Positions 9,114 to 18,573 are shown, counted from the first letter of the stretch. The stretch: 36,432 nt of DNA from Lachnospiraceae bacterium (GCA_021205565.1 JAJPXG010000090.1:4848-41279), one strand, 5' to 3'. Numbers and translations: made by a program. The notes: generated from the sequence alone by a model not told the origin.

Positions 9114-10493
9114 TTGAAATGGATCAGCAGAAACAGAGAAATTTATAAAGCCGCTGCCCGCCTGGCACTTCCCATCGGCTTACAGTCGCTGGTTGCGCTA
9201 AGTGTTAATCTGGTGGATACGGTCATGGTGGGGCGGCTGGGTGAGACCTCCCTGTCGGCGGTCTCTTTGGCGAATCAGTTTATTACCACCTATCAGGCTT
9301 CCTGCCTGGGGATCGGCATGGGCGCGAGCGTCCTGATTTCCCGCTTTTACGGCGGGCAGGACATGGACGGTGTGAAAAAGGCTGTGACCGTCATGCTGCG
9401 TCTTGTGATTTTGTTTGGACTGACATTTACGGTTGTGACAGCGGCTGCGCCAGGCTTTCTTATGCGGCTTTATACGGCAGAAGCGGCCATTGTCCGTGAA
9501 GGCAGGGACTATCTGCGTGTATTTGCTTTCTGCTACATTATTCATGGCGTAACGCTGACCGCTACGCTTACTTTGCGCAGTGTAGGGAAGTCCAGAATAC
9601 CCATGTTCTCATCGATCATTGCCTTTCTGATCAATCTGGCCGGTAATTATGCTTTTATTTACGGAAAATTCGGCGCACCATCCATGGGTGTGACGGGCGC
9701 GGCACTGTCTACATTGCTCGCGAGAGTGTTTGAGTTCGCTTTTGTGGCGGGCTATCTTTTCTTTGGGGATAAAACGGTCGGGTACCGGCTCCGGGATATT
9801 TTCGGGAAATGTGCTTCCATAACAGGAGAGTATTTCAGGATTGGTCTGCCGGTCTTTGCCGGGGAGGCGCTGCTGGCTGTGGGAAATAATGTGCTGGCCA
9901 TGGTGATGGGCCGCATCGGCGCGGCCTTTGTGTCGGCCAACGCGATTGCCACGGTGACACAGCAGCTTTCCACGGTGCTGCTGCAGGGCTTTTCACAGTC
10001 GGCCTGCATCCTGGTGGGGCAGACGTTGGGTAGAGGCGAGGATCAAAAGGCTGTGCGGACAGCACGGGTCATGCTGAAGCTGGGACTTTATATCGGCCTT
10101 GCAGGCAGTATATTGATTTTGGGTTCCGCGAATTTTGTGATCTCGGTTTATCAGGTGACGGCAGAAACTGCCGCCATTGCAAAGCAGCTGCTTCAGGTGA
10201 CTGCTCTGGTCGTGATTTTTCAGAGCGTGGATAGTGTGCTGACGAAGGGTGTGCTGCGGGGCGGCGGGGACACGCGTTTTATCCTGCTTACGGACATGCT
10301 TTTTCTGTGGATTTTCAGTGTGCCGTTAGGGGCTATGGCAGGTCTTGCCTGGAAGCTGCCGGCCTTTTTGACTTATTTTTTCCTGAAAACAGACAGGATT
10401 CTCAGCTGTGTTCTGTGTTTATGGAGACTGAAGAGCGGAAGGTGGATCCATACGATCGGGCAGGAAACCAAAGGAGCAGAAAAGAAAGGATAG
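9114..10493 (+). CDS. MATE family efflux transporter
   Basis: Multi-pass protein, ALPIGLQSLVALSVNLVDTVMVGRLGETSLSAVSLANQF; apparent TTG start at 9114 with GAAGG upstream. Confidence 0.9.
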   Translation: MKWISRNREIYKAAARLALPIGLQSLVALSVNLVDTVMVGRLGETSLSAVSLANQFITTYQASCLGIGMGASVLISRFYGGQDMDGVKKAVTVMLRLVILFGLTFTVVTAAAPGFLMRLYTAEAAIVREGRDYLRVFAFCYIIHGVTLTATLTLRSVGKSRIPMFSSIIAFLINLAGNYAFIYGKFGAPSMGVTGAALSTLLARVFEFAFVAGYLFFGDKTVGYRLRDIFGKCASITGEYFRIGLPVFAGEALLAVGNNVLAMVMGRIGAAFVSANAIATVTQQLSTVLLQGFSQSACILVGQTLGRGEDQKAVRTARVMLKLGLYIGLAGSILILGSANFVISVYQVTAETAAIAKQLLQVTALVVIFQSVDSVLTKGVLRGGGDTRFILLTDMLFLWIFSVPLGAMAGLAWKLPAFLTYFFLKTDRILSCVLCLWRLKSGRWIHTIGQETKGAEKKG

Positions 10494-10497
10494 TATT

Positions 10498-11355
10498 ATG
10501 ATTCAGGACATTGCGCCGCATCATTTTCATAATGAATTCCACTTAAAAAAGCCGAAAGCGGAGGATATCCTGCTGATTTTCAATGATAAAAAGGAAGTGT
10601 TGGTCAGAAAATCTGACGGGGAAGAAATCGAATTTCCGCGGTGTGGGGAAGTGCTGCTGTTTTCAAACGCAGAAGCAGAAAGCAGGGCAGAGTATGCCTT
10701 CTCTTTGGATGACAGGGACTATTACCTGCTGCTTGATTATTCCGGTTCTGTCACGGCTCCCGGCTGCGAATATCTGTCCTTAACGAAGGTCCGCGCGGGC
10801 ACCAGAGAGGCAAACCGGCCGTCCAGTCTGCTGATCATGACCGGCTGGCATCTGTATGTCTGGTACCGCTCCAATCAGTTCTGCGGCCGATGCGGCCAGA
10901 AAACTGTCCGGGACACAAAGGAAAGGATACTTTACTGTCCGCACTGCGGCAATATGATTTACCCCCGCATCAATCCGGCGGTGATTGTGGCGGTGACGGA
11001 CGGTGATCGGATTCTGTTATCCCGCTACGCGGGCAGGGTACATACAGGATATGCGCTGATCGCCGGTTTTGTGGAGATCGGTGAGACATTGGAGGAGACG
11101 GTGGCCCGGGAGGTCATGGAGGAGGTTGGCCTCAGAGTCAAAAACATCCGTTACTACAAAAGTCAGCCCTGGGGCGTGGACGGTAATGTATTGCAGGGCT
11201 TTTTCTGTGATCTGGACGGGGAGGACCATATCCGGCTGGATGAGCGGGAGCTTTCCATGGCGCAGTGGTATCACAGGGACGAAATCCCGGTGGAGGACGA
11301 CGGCTACAGCCTGACCAGGGAAATGATCGGGGTATTTAAGCATAAAAATGCGTGA
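10498..11355 (+). CDS. nudC: NAD(+) diphosphatase, zinc-ribbon NUDIX hydrolase
   Basis: Zinc ribbon CGRCGQK...CPHCGNMIYPRINPAVIVAV followed by Nudix box GFVEIGETLEETVAREVMEEVGL. Confidence 0.92.
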   Translation: MIQDIAPHHFHNEFHLKKPKAEDILLIFNDKKEVLVRKSDGEEIEFPRCGEVLLFSNAEAESRAEYAFSLDDRDYYLLLDYSGSVTAPGCEYLSLTKVRAGTREANRPSSLLIMTGWHLYVWYRSNQFCGRCGQKTVRDTKERILYCPHCGNMIYPRINPAVIVAVTDGDRILLSRYAGRVHTGYALIAGFVEIGETLEETVAREVMEEVGLRVKNIRYYKSQPWGVDGNVLQGFFCDLDGEDHIRLDERELSMAQWYHRDEIPVEDDGYSLTREMIGVFKHKNA

Positions 11356-11410
11356 ATGCGCAGGCGATTATATGACAGGGGTCGCCTGAAAACAGAGGGA
11401 GGTATTTTCA

Positions 11411-12796
11411 ATGAAGTTATCTATGAAGGAAAAGGCATCCTACGGCCTCGGCGCTGTGGGAAAGGACATGGTGTATATGCTTTCTGCCAGCTATGTCCTG
11501 TATTACTATCAGGACGTCTGCGGCGTAAACGCGATTGCCATGGGCATCATCCTGATGGCTGCGCGTGTGTTTGATGCGTTCAACGACCCGATTATGGGAG
11601 TGATTGTGGCAAAGACCAAAACAAGATTCGGCAGGTTTCGTCCCTGGCTTCTGGTTGGCACGCTGTTGAACGCGGTCATTCTGGTGCTGATGTTTTCCGC
11701 ACCGCCGGCGCTTGATGCCTCCGGACTTGTGGCGTATGCCGCGGTTACTTACATTCTCTGGGGTATGACCTATACGATCATGGACATTCCGTACTGGTCC
11801 ATGATTCCGGCGTTCACGGAGGGAGGAAGGGAGCGTGAAAATCTGACGACGCTTGCCAGAAGCGCGGCCGGTGTTGGCTCCGCTCTGATCACCGTGGTCA
11901 CCATGATGAGCGTTATGGCTCTCGGCAGCGGAGACGAGCGTGTCGGTTTTCAGAGGTTTTCACTGATTATCGCCATCCTGTTTATTTTGTTTATCTGTTG
12001 TACCTGCCTGAATATCAAAGAAAAATCCACTGTGAATGTGGAATCCCCGTCCGTCGGACAGATGTTTCGCGCTTTACTTCAAAACGACCAGGCGATGACG
12101 GTGGTGCTTACGATTGTCCTTATCAACTGCGCGGTGTATATCACATCGAATCTGGTGATTTATTTTTTCAAATATGATTTTGGAGGGGCTTCCTGGTACA
12201 GCTCCTACACGCTGTTTAACATGTTTGGCGGTGCGATGCAGATTCTTTCGATGATGCTGTTTTTCCCGCTGCTGCGCAGGTTTTTCAACACAATCCGTAT
12301 CTTTTATATCAGCTTTTCCATGGCGGTTGTCGGTTATATTGTCCTGCTTGTGTTGGCTTTCACGAGCATGGCGAATGTCTTTGTGCTGTTTATTCCGGGC
12401 TTTCTGATTTTTGCGGCGAGCGGGATGCTGACGGTATTGACGACGATTTTTCTGGCAAATACGGTGGACTACGGCGAGGTCAAAAACAATCGCCGGGATG
12501 AGAGCGTGATTTTTTCCATGCAGACATTTGTTGTCAAGCTTGCCTCCGGCATTGCGGCACTGGTTGCCTCCATTTGCCTTTCTGTGTGCAATTTAAGCTC
12601 TGATACTGATGCCGAAGCTGTTGCCGAAGCAGCAGGGTCTTCTGTAGCCGGTCTTCGCATGACCATGACTGTTTTTCCAATCGCGATGCTTTTCATTGCG
12701 GTATGGCTGTTCCATAAGCGTTATCTGCTGACGGATGAGAAGGTGGAAGCGCTTGCGGACGAGATACGGATGAGGCGGGAAGAGGAAAACGCCTGA
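11411..12796 (+). CDS. GPH/MelB-type MFS sugar:cation transporter
   Basis: KEKASYGLGAVGKDMVYMLSASYVLYYYQD, DAFNDPIMGVIVAKTKTRFGRFRPWLL; many hydrophobic segments. Confidence 0.9.
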   Translation: MKLSMKEKASYGLGAVGKDMVYMLSASYVLYYYQDVCGVNAIAMGIILMAARVFDAFNDPIMGVIVAKTKTRFGRFRPWLLVGTLLNAVILVLMFSAPPALDASGLVAYAAVTYILWGMTYTIMDIPYWSMIPAFTEGGRERENLTTLARSAAGVGSALITVVTMMSVMALGSGDERVGFQRFSLIIAILFILFICCTCLNIKEKSTVNVESPSVGQMFRALLQNDQAMTVVLTIVLINCAVYITSNLVIYFFKYDFGGASWYSSYTLFNMFGGAMQILSMMLFFPLLRRFFNTIRIFYISFSMAVVGYIVLLVLAFTSMANVFVLFIPGFLIFAASGMLTVLTTIFLANTVDYGEVKNNRRDESVIFSMQTFVVKLASGIAALVASICLSVCNLSSDTDAEAVAEAAGSSVAGLRMTMTVFPIAMLFIAVWLFHKRYLLTDEKVEALADEIRMRREEENA

Positions 12797-12824
12797 TTTT
12801 ACTCTGCGTTTTATGGAGAGTACG

Positions 12825-13877
12825 ATGAAGAAAAATGATGTACATACCAGTGATATAAAACCGGATGCAATCAAACCGGAAGAGAATTATATGCGGTTCA
12901 TGGAGGAATGTGTGTTCCCTTACATCCTTCCCCGCCGGGAGGAATGTTATCTCTCACGGGAAGCGGGGCGACAGATTTACTGCGCGTTTTATACGGCGGG
13001 AGAATGCTGTTCGGAGCAACGCACAGAAGCGGATGAGCGTGACAAAAACGTGTCGGGGATCATACTCATTGCACATGGCTTCAGCGAGACGGCGGACAAA
13101 TACTTTGAAGTGATTTATTATTTTCTAAAGGCGGGATATCATGTATGCATTCCGGAACACTGCGGCCATGGGCGTACATACCGTCTTGTCAAAGAAGATT
13201 CCAGTCTGATACATACGGACAGCTGGCAGAGATATGTAGATGATTTAGGATTCGCCGCGGAATCCGCAAAGAGTTACTGGCAGCAGAATTCTGAGCGGCC
13301 TTTCTTTCTTTTTGCGCATTCCATGGGCGGCGGGATCGGCGTGGCGCTGGCTGCGCAAAAGCCTCATCTGTTTGACAGAGTTCTCCTCACGTCTCCCATG
13401 ATCCGTCCTCTCACAGGAGGCGTGCCCTGGTCAGTGACAAAGCTGATTGTTTCTGTGATGTGTACACTTGGTAAGGAGAAAAGCTATGTCATCGGGCAGC
13501 ACGTGTACGATGGTAAAGAGACTTTTGAGGAAAGCTGCGCGACATCATACGCCAGATGGGCCTGGTATAAAAATAAAATCGATTCAGAGCCACTTTATCA
13601 GACATGCGCCGCTTCCTTTGGATGGCTGCGCGAAGCCATCCGCTTAAACCGTTTCCTTATACGGGATGCGTGGAGGCAGATAAAGGTTCCTGTTTTGCTG
13701 ATTCAGGCGGAGGAAGAAAATGTTGTTTCCAAAGAGCAGCAGGAAGTGTTTGTAAAAAAGCTGACCGCGTCTGCCGATATCGTCTGTATTCCTGGCACGA
13801 AACATGAAATCTTTCGCTCGGACGATGAAACGGTCCGGCGATATATGGACAGGGTGCTGGAATTTCTGTCGACATAA
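12825..13877 (+). CDS. Alpha/beta hydrolase (lysophospholipase-like)
   Basis: LIAHGFSETADKYFEVIYYFLKAGYHVCIPEHCGHGRT and FAHSMGGGIG nucleophile elbow; start at 12825 preferred (GGAGAG upstream) over 12813. Confidence 0.87.
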   Translation: MKKNDVHTSDIKPDAIKPEENYMRFMEECVFPYILPRREECYLSREAGRQIYCAFYTAGECCSEQRTEADERDKNVSGIILIAHGFSETADKYFEVIYYFLKAGYHVCIPEHCGHGRTYRLVKEDSSLIHTDSWQRYVDDLGFAAESAKSYWQQNSERPFFLFAHSMGGGIGVALAAQKPHLFDRVLLTSPMIRPLTGGVPWSVTKLIVSVMCTLGKEKSYVIGQHVYDGKETFEESCATSYARWAWYKNKIDSEPLYQTCAASFGWLREAIRLNRFLIRDAWRQIKVPVLLIQAEEENVVSKEQQEVFVKKLTASADIVCIPGTKHEIFRSDDETVRRYMDRVLEFLST

Positions 13878-13940
13878 CGGAGCCGGAAGCATGCCTCTTT
13901 GTCCTTTGTATCAAAAATATGGTAAAAATACATAAATTTG

Positions 13941-13969
13941 TTGCCATATTTCAGAAATTCATGTAAAAT
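13941..13969 (+). promoter_or_regulatory. Candidate promoter for the PRTase-like gene
   Basis: TTGCCA (13941-13946), 17-bp spacer, TAAAAT (13964-13969). Confidence 0.6.
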
Positions 13970-13988
13970 ATGCGCAAAGGGCAGAGGA

Positions 13989-14145
13989 AAGTGTCCGAAA
14001 CTACAGCTTCTGTGTTCACACAGGCAGCTGTGGCTTCGGACACTTAACGAGCGAAGCGAGCCGGAAAAGCCGCAGGCTTTTCCGGCCTCTGGCCTACAAA
14101 TTGCTGTATAGAAGACGGTCGCTCCGGCATCCTAAGCCGGAAGAG
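13989..14145 (+). promoter_or_regulatory. Highly structured 5' leader of the PRTase-like gene
   Basis: AAGTGTCCGAA/TTCGGACACTT (11 bp) with nested stems; CCGGAAAAGCC-GCA-GGCTTTTCCGG (11 bp); GAGCGA/TCGCTC; CCGGC/GCCGG before the RBS. Confidence 0.65.
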
Positions 14146-14161
14146 AAGAAAGGGGTATCGA

Positions 14162-14812
14162 ATGCTGAAACAGAAAATGATGGAGTTCCACTCGAAAACC
14201 GGTAACCAGGTGGTGCTGCGCGCCATCCCGGGACATTTTGCCACCAGTCACTCTCACATCAATTATTATGTGGATATGACGCAGTTAAAGACCAGAGTCA
14301 GCGAAGCTGCGGAAGTGGCGAAGGCCTTTATCCGCATGCTTTCTCCGCATATCGTGGTGGACACGATTGTGTGTATGGACGGCAGCGAGGTGATCGGCGC
14401 TTATCTGGCCGAAGAGTTGAAAAAGGGCATGTATGCCAATATGAATCATCATGATACGGTCTATGTGGTGACGCCGGAGATCAACTCCAACAACCAGCTT
14501 CTGTTCCGCGACAATCTGGTGCCAGAGATTAAGGGCAAGAATATCCTCCTGCTCTTAGCCACCTCCACCACAGGTATGACCATCGACAGAAGCCTTGAGT
14601 GTCTGGATTACTATGGCGGCAAGGTGCAGGCGGTCTGTTCCGTGTTCAGCATGGTCGATCACTGCGGCGGCCACGAGGTGAAGAGTATCTTTACCGGTAA
14701 GGACATCCCGGGTTATGTGGCTTATGAAGCCTACAACTGCCCGTTCTGTAAACAGAAACAGAAGCTGGACGCGATCGTGAACGGCTACGGATATTCGGAG
14801 CTGAATTACTGA
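14162..14812 (+). CDS. Orotate phosphoribosyltransferase-like protein (PRTase fold, possibly atypical)
   Basis: 217-codon ORF with PRTase-like layout (VVDTIVCMDGSEVIGAYLAEEL; ILLLLATSTTGMTIDRSLECLDYYGG at the PRPP-loop position) and C-terminal CPFC. Confidence 0.7.
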   Translation: MLKQKMMEFHSKTGNQVVLRAIPGHFATSHSHINYYVDMTQLKTRVSEAAEVAKAFIRMLSPHIVVDTIVCMDGSEVIGAYLAEELKKGMYANMNHHDTVYVVTPEINSNNQLLFRDNLVPEIKGKNILLLLATSTTGMTIDRSLECLDYYGGKVQAVCSVFSMVDHCGGHEVKSIFTGKDIPGYVAYEAYNCPFCKQKQKLDAIVNGYGYSELNY

Positions 14813-14890
14813 TCGGCCGCACTGATGGAAAGGTTTGACGTATATGTACTGAAGAACCGTTTCGCCATCATTCATATAAAATCCAAGAGA

Positions 14891-14936
14891 AACCCCGGAG
14901 GACAAAGCGTAAAGCAGTGCCTGCCGGGGTGTTTCA
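14891..14936. terminator. Terminator between convergent PRTase-like gene and GH2 remnant
   Basis: AACCCCGG ... CCGGGGT followed by GTTTC between convergent genes. Confidence 0.6.
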
Positions 14937-14945
14937 TTGTCTGAT

Positions 14946-16887
14946 TTACATTATCTGCAGCTCAATCTGTGCCGTTTTAAGGCCCTCTGATGTGAATGTA
15001 ACCGTTACTGTGCCGGGTCCGTCCGCCACAAGGGAAGTGAGAAGCCTTCCGGAAAAGAGCTTCCGCTTTGGCAGGCCACACAAAGTCAGGTCGGAAAGGT
15101 CGCCGTTGTCCATGCCCAGAAGGTGGGCGGGACCCTCGATTTCACAGTATACCATATTGTCTGCAAAGGGAACAACACGGTTTTCGGTATCTGCCGCATC
15201 CACTTCAATCTGGAGGATTCCGCTGACAGAAAGCTGCGTTTTCCAGGCTTTTGCTTTTAAAGCAGCGGCATCGCCTGTCGTTGCGACAGAACAGACAGCG
15301 ACTTCCTGCCCGTCCTTAAAACCGACAGCCTTCAGCTCGCCCGGTTCATAAGGAACATCCCAAGTCAGGTGCAGGTCGTTGGTCGTGGCGTATCGTCCGT
15401 TGAGCTCATACCAGTTCTTCTCGGCGCCGTACCGCGGGCAGACATAGCCCTTCCTGCCGACAAGACGGCCGTTTAAGTAGAGAGCCACTTCCTTACAGTT
15501 CGTATAGCAGACAACCTGCTTAAACTGTCCTTCCTGTCCCGGCCAGTTCCAGTGGGGCGTAAGGTGCAGGGTTGTTTCCTTCTGATTCCAGAGGGAGCGG
15601 AAATAATAAAAGGAGTCCTTCTCAAAGCCGGCGGTGTCGATCGGTCCGCAGGCTGCGCCCTTCTTCGGCCAGCGGGTTTCTCCCAGATAATCGATACCTG
15701 TCCAGAGAAAGTCCCCGGCCACGAAATCGTGGCTGACTATATATCGCCAGAGCGCTTCGTGGTTTAAGGTGGCGGCGGCATAGGAGCCCCAGGGAGAAGC
15801 CTCCGGATAGACGCCCCGTTCTCCGCCGACGGAAGGATTTTCCGAGCCGCAGAAGCGTCGGTTGGGGAAGAGCTTTCTGTCCTCATCATAAAAGGTCTCC
15901 GCCCGGTTTCTCCACCGTCCCACATAGTTGTAGCCCACCACGTCCAGACTGTTTTCAAACTCACGCAGCGGTGCGGATGCCGACAGGCGTCCTGACGGTG
16001 TCGACGGTTTTTCCGTTGATCTGCACCTGCGTAACCAGTGTGTACAGGTAAGGGTCATCCGCGTCCCAAAGATGCGGGTGATCAACCATGGGACGCACGC
16101 GGCATGTCCCTTCGCTTCCGGCCTCCAGCAGCAGGCCAGCGCCGGAGGAGGTGATTTTTTCTCCGTCGCGGTCGAACAGCTCATGCAGAACGCCGATGAT
16201 CTGGCGGTCTGAGGATTCATTGCAGACTGATGTCTGAATCAAAAGGTCAGCACTGTCTGAATCCGGGTAGATCGCGTTGGCGGCGCAGCGGATGCCCCAG
16301 GGTGCAATATGCACATCGGGATACAGAATAAAGTGTACATCCCTGTAAATACCGGAGCCGCTGTACCAGCGGGAGCCGGGCTGTAAGCTGTTGTCCACGT
16401 GGACGAGGAGGGTGTTTATAGCAGCGCTTTCCTCACCTTCAGGAAGTAAGGCGTTTCTAACTTCTGCGTTTTGTGCAGTGCCTTCTTCACTGCTATGAAG
16501 CATGGTACTCCCTGCGTCTGGGTCCGCATCAGTGCGGTATTTCAGTGCCTGATCCAGACTGACCATAAACGGCGTATATCCATAATTGTGATGGGCGAGA
16601 AGCTCTCCGTTCAGATAGACGGAGGCATTCATATAAACCCCTTCAAAGAGCAGGCTTACATGCCTGCCCGCAGCTTCCTGCGGTGTCAGGGCAAAGCGCC
16701 TGCGGTACCAGCCAATCCCGGCGTGCGCGTAGCCGCCGCCTCCGCCGGAGGCCGCGTCCTCCTGCAGTTCATATTCGACATCCCAGTCATGCGGGAGTGA
16801 AACAGGTTTCCAGGCCGCATCTGCTGACGGCTCTGTATCAGAAAGTATAAATTCCCAGCCCTGGTTGAAATTCACATCGGTTCGCAT
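14946..16887 (-). pseudogene. GH2 beta-galactosidase-like gene with internal deletion and frameshift
   Basis: N-terminal ORF 16887-15961 ends at ...TPVGIRTAA*; C-terminal GH2 sequence resumes in another frame as PLREFENSLDVVGYNYVGRWRNRAETF...FCGSENPS. The central region with HNPP and WSIGNE motifs expected for GH2 is absent. Confidence 0.85.
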
Positions 16888-16897
16888 ACCGCCCCCT

Positions 16898-17710
16898 TTA
16901 AAATTTGGACCAGTCTCTGGCTACGCCCTCCGGCAGGTAATTGATGCAGGAATTGCCGACCTGGGCGCGAACGCCGCCGTGCGTGGTTTTGTATCCCGGG
17001 AGATGGTCGAAGGGCACCAGATCTGGTTTCCCGTCCACGATATGCTGCGCGGCGGTAATGAAGTCGTCCAGATATTCTTTGGCGATGGGACAGCCGTTGT
17101 GGTTGGGCATGATAAAATCATACTCGGCCTCCCGCTCCTTTAAGTGGGTGCAGTTTTTCAAGAAAGCGCCGACGGTCTCAAATTCCCCGAGGTTGGTCTG
17201 TCCCGCGTCGAATTCATCTCCGCAAAACAGGAGACGCTGTTTGTGGTCGATAAAGGAAAGCGAGCTGTCACAGTGCGCCGGAGTCCATAAAACCTCCACA
17301 TCCCGGCCACCCAGGTGGAAGACATCGCCGTCATTGACAGGAAGCATCTCGTAATCCGGGTAGGGCATGTTGGCAAGCCAGGTTTCATCCAATGGAGAAA
17401 ACGGGGTGTTGGCATAGGACATTGCGTTGGGGTGCATATATACTTGCGGGAACCACCGGTTGCCGCCGGTATGGTCAAAATGCCCATGGGTATTGACCAC
17501 CAGAAGCTCTTTTCCGGCCCGGAGCTCCTCCACGATATTGGGGAAGTCTCCGCGGCCATAGGCGGTGTCAATTAACAACGCCTTCTCCTCACCCAAAAGC
17601 AGGAAGGTATCGAGCGCCTCCCCGTAATGAATGATGTAGGTGTCCTCAAATAATTTCCAGTAACGGTAGTCCTCGTCATCCGGAAGGGAAACAATGTTGT
17701 AATGCTGCAT
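16898..17710 (-). CDS. MBL-fold metallo-hydrolase
   Basis: VNTHGHFDHTGGN metal-binding motif; LLFCGDEFD; GGAGAG upstream of start. Confidence 0.88.
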   Translation of the reverse strand: MQHYNIVSLPDDEDYRYWKLFEDTYIIHYGEALDTFLLLGEEKALLIDTAYGRGDFPNIVEELRAGKELLVVNTHGHFDHTGGNRWFPQVYMHPNAMSYANTPFSPLDETWLANMPYPDYEMLPVNDGDVFHLGGRDVEVLWTPAHCDSSLSFIDHKQRLLFCGDEFDAGQTNLGEFETVGAFLKNCTHLKEREAEYDFIMPNHNGCPIAKEYLDDFITAAQHIVDGKPDLVPFDHLPGYKTTHGGVRAQVGNSCINYLPEGVARDWSKF

Positions 17711-17741
17711 CCTGCTCTCCTTTCATACCCGTGAAGGGATT

Positions 17742-18419
17742 TTATTTCAACTGTTCCTTAAAATGGTGAAAGATCAGGCTGCCGTCAGACCAGCCTTCCA
17801 CATAATGATCGTAGGCCATCCGCTCCGGATGCCACTGCAGGGCCAGAACGGGGAGATTTTGGTGACAGAGCCCTTCGACCACACCATCGTCGCTGTAAGC
17901 ACAGACCTTCAGTCCTTCCGCGACCAGGTCTACAGCCTGGTGGTGCGCGCTGTTAATGATGATTTCATCATTGCCGAAAATGTCTGCAAGGGGAGTACCC
18001 GGCAGAATCCGGGCGGGGTGGTGGGCGTCCTTTCGCTCGTGATTGATATAGAAGGCCTGGTGGTGGTTATGGTCCGGCAGGTCCTGAATCAGGGTGCCGC
18101 CGAAATAGACATTGATGACCTGGGCGCCCTTACAGATGCCAAGGACGGGTTTTTGGCATTTTACGAAGGCGTCTAGCGCGTTTAACTGCGCGAAATCCAG
18201 CCACCGTCTGATATTACGGCAGTCGTGGTTTTCCTGACCGTAGAATGCCGGATCCAGATCGGAGCCGCCGGGTAGAATCAGGCCTGCAAAGTCGTTGATG
18301 TCCAGGCCGTTTTCCGTGGGCAACGCAGTGCAGGCCACAGGTTCCATCCCGGTTTTATTGACTGCCGCAACATAATTGGTCACCTCATTGAAGGGTGCGC
18401 AGATCAGAATTTTTTTCAC
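17742..18419 (-). CDS. Gamma-glutamyl-gamma-aminobutyrate hydrolase family / class I glutamine amidotransferase-like peptidase
   Basis: LILPGGSDLDPAFYGQ, PVLGICKGAQVINVYFGGTLIQDL, LALQWHPE; GTG start at 18419 with AGGAGG upstream. Confidence 0.85.
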   Translation of the reverse strand: MKKILICAPFNEVTNYVAAVNKTGMEPVACTALPTENGLDINDFAGLILPGGSDLDPAFYGQENHDCRNIRRWLDFAQLNALDAFVKCQKPVLGICKGAQVINVYFGGTLIQDLPDHNHHQAFYINHERKDAHHPARILPGTPLADIFGNDEIIINSAHHQAVDLVAEGLKVCAYSDDGVVEGLCHQNLPVLALQWHPERMAYDHYVEGWSDGSLIFHHFKEQLK

Positions 18420-18453
18420 AGAATACCTCCTGTAGGAAGGCTTGATTATATTC

Positions 18454-18482
18454 AATTTATAATATTTCAGAGGGGAAGTCAA
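18454..18482 (-). promoter_or_regulatory. Candidate promoter for the leftward peptidase-MBL-GH2 cluster
   Basis: Minus strand TTGACT (18482-18477), 17-bp spacer, TAAATT (18459-18454). Confidence 0.5.
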
Positions 18483-18544
18483 GGTTATGAAGGCAGAAAG
18501 CAACGTTGCAGCCTGGCTCTTTTACATCAACTTTATCATTTATT

Positions 18545-18573
18545 TTGACATTTTTCATAAAAGCACTTATAAT
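18545..18573 (+). promoter_or_regulatory. Consensus promoter for apt-rel
   Basis: TTGACA (18545-18550), 17-bp spacer, TATAAT (18568-18573): both hexamers match consensus exactly. Confidence 0.85.

Noticed and set aside
13989-14161. Known riboswitch classes (purine, THF, guanidine/ykkC, PyrR loop, T-box) for the PRTase leader
   Set aside because: I looked for characteristic core sequences by eye and did not find a convincing match. Only a short GCGAAGCGAG resemblance to THF riboswitches was seen, which is not sufficient.
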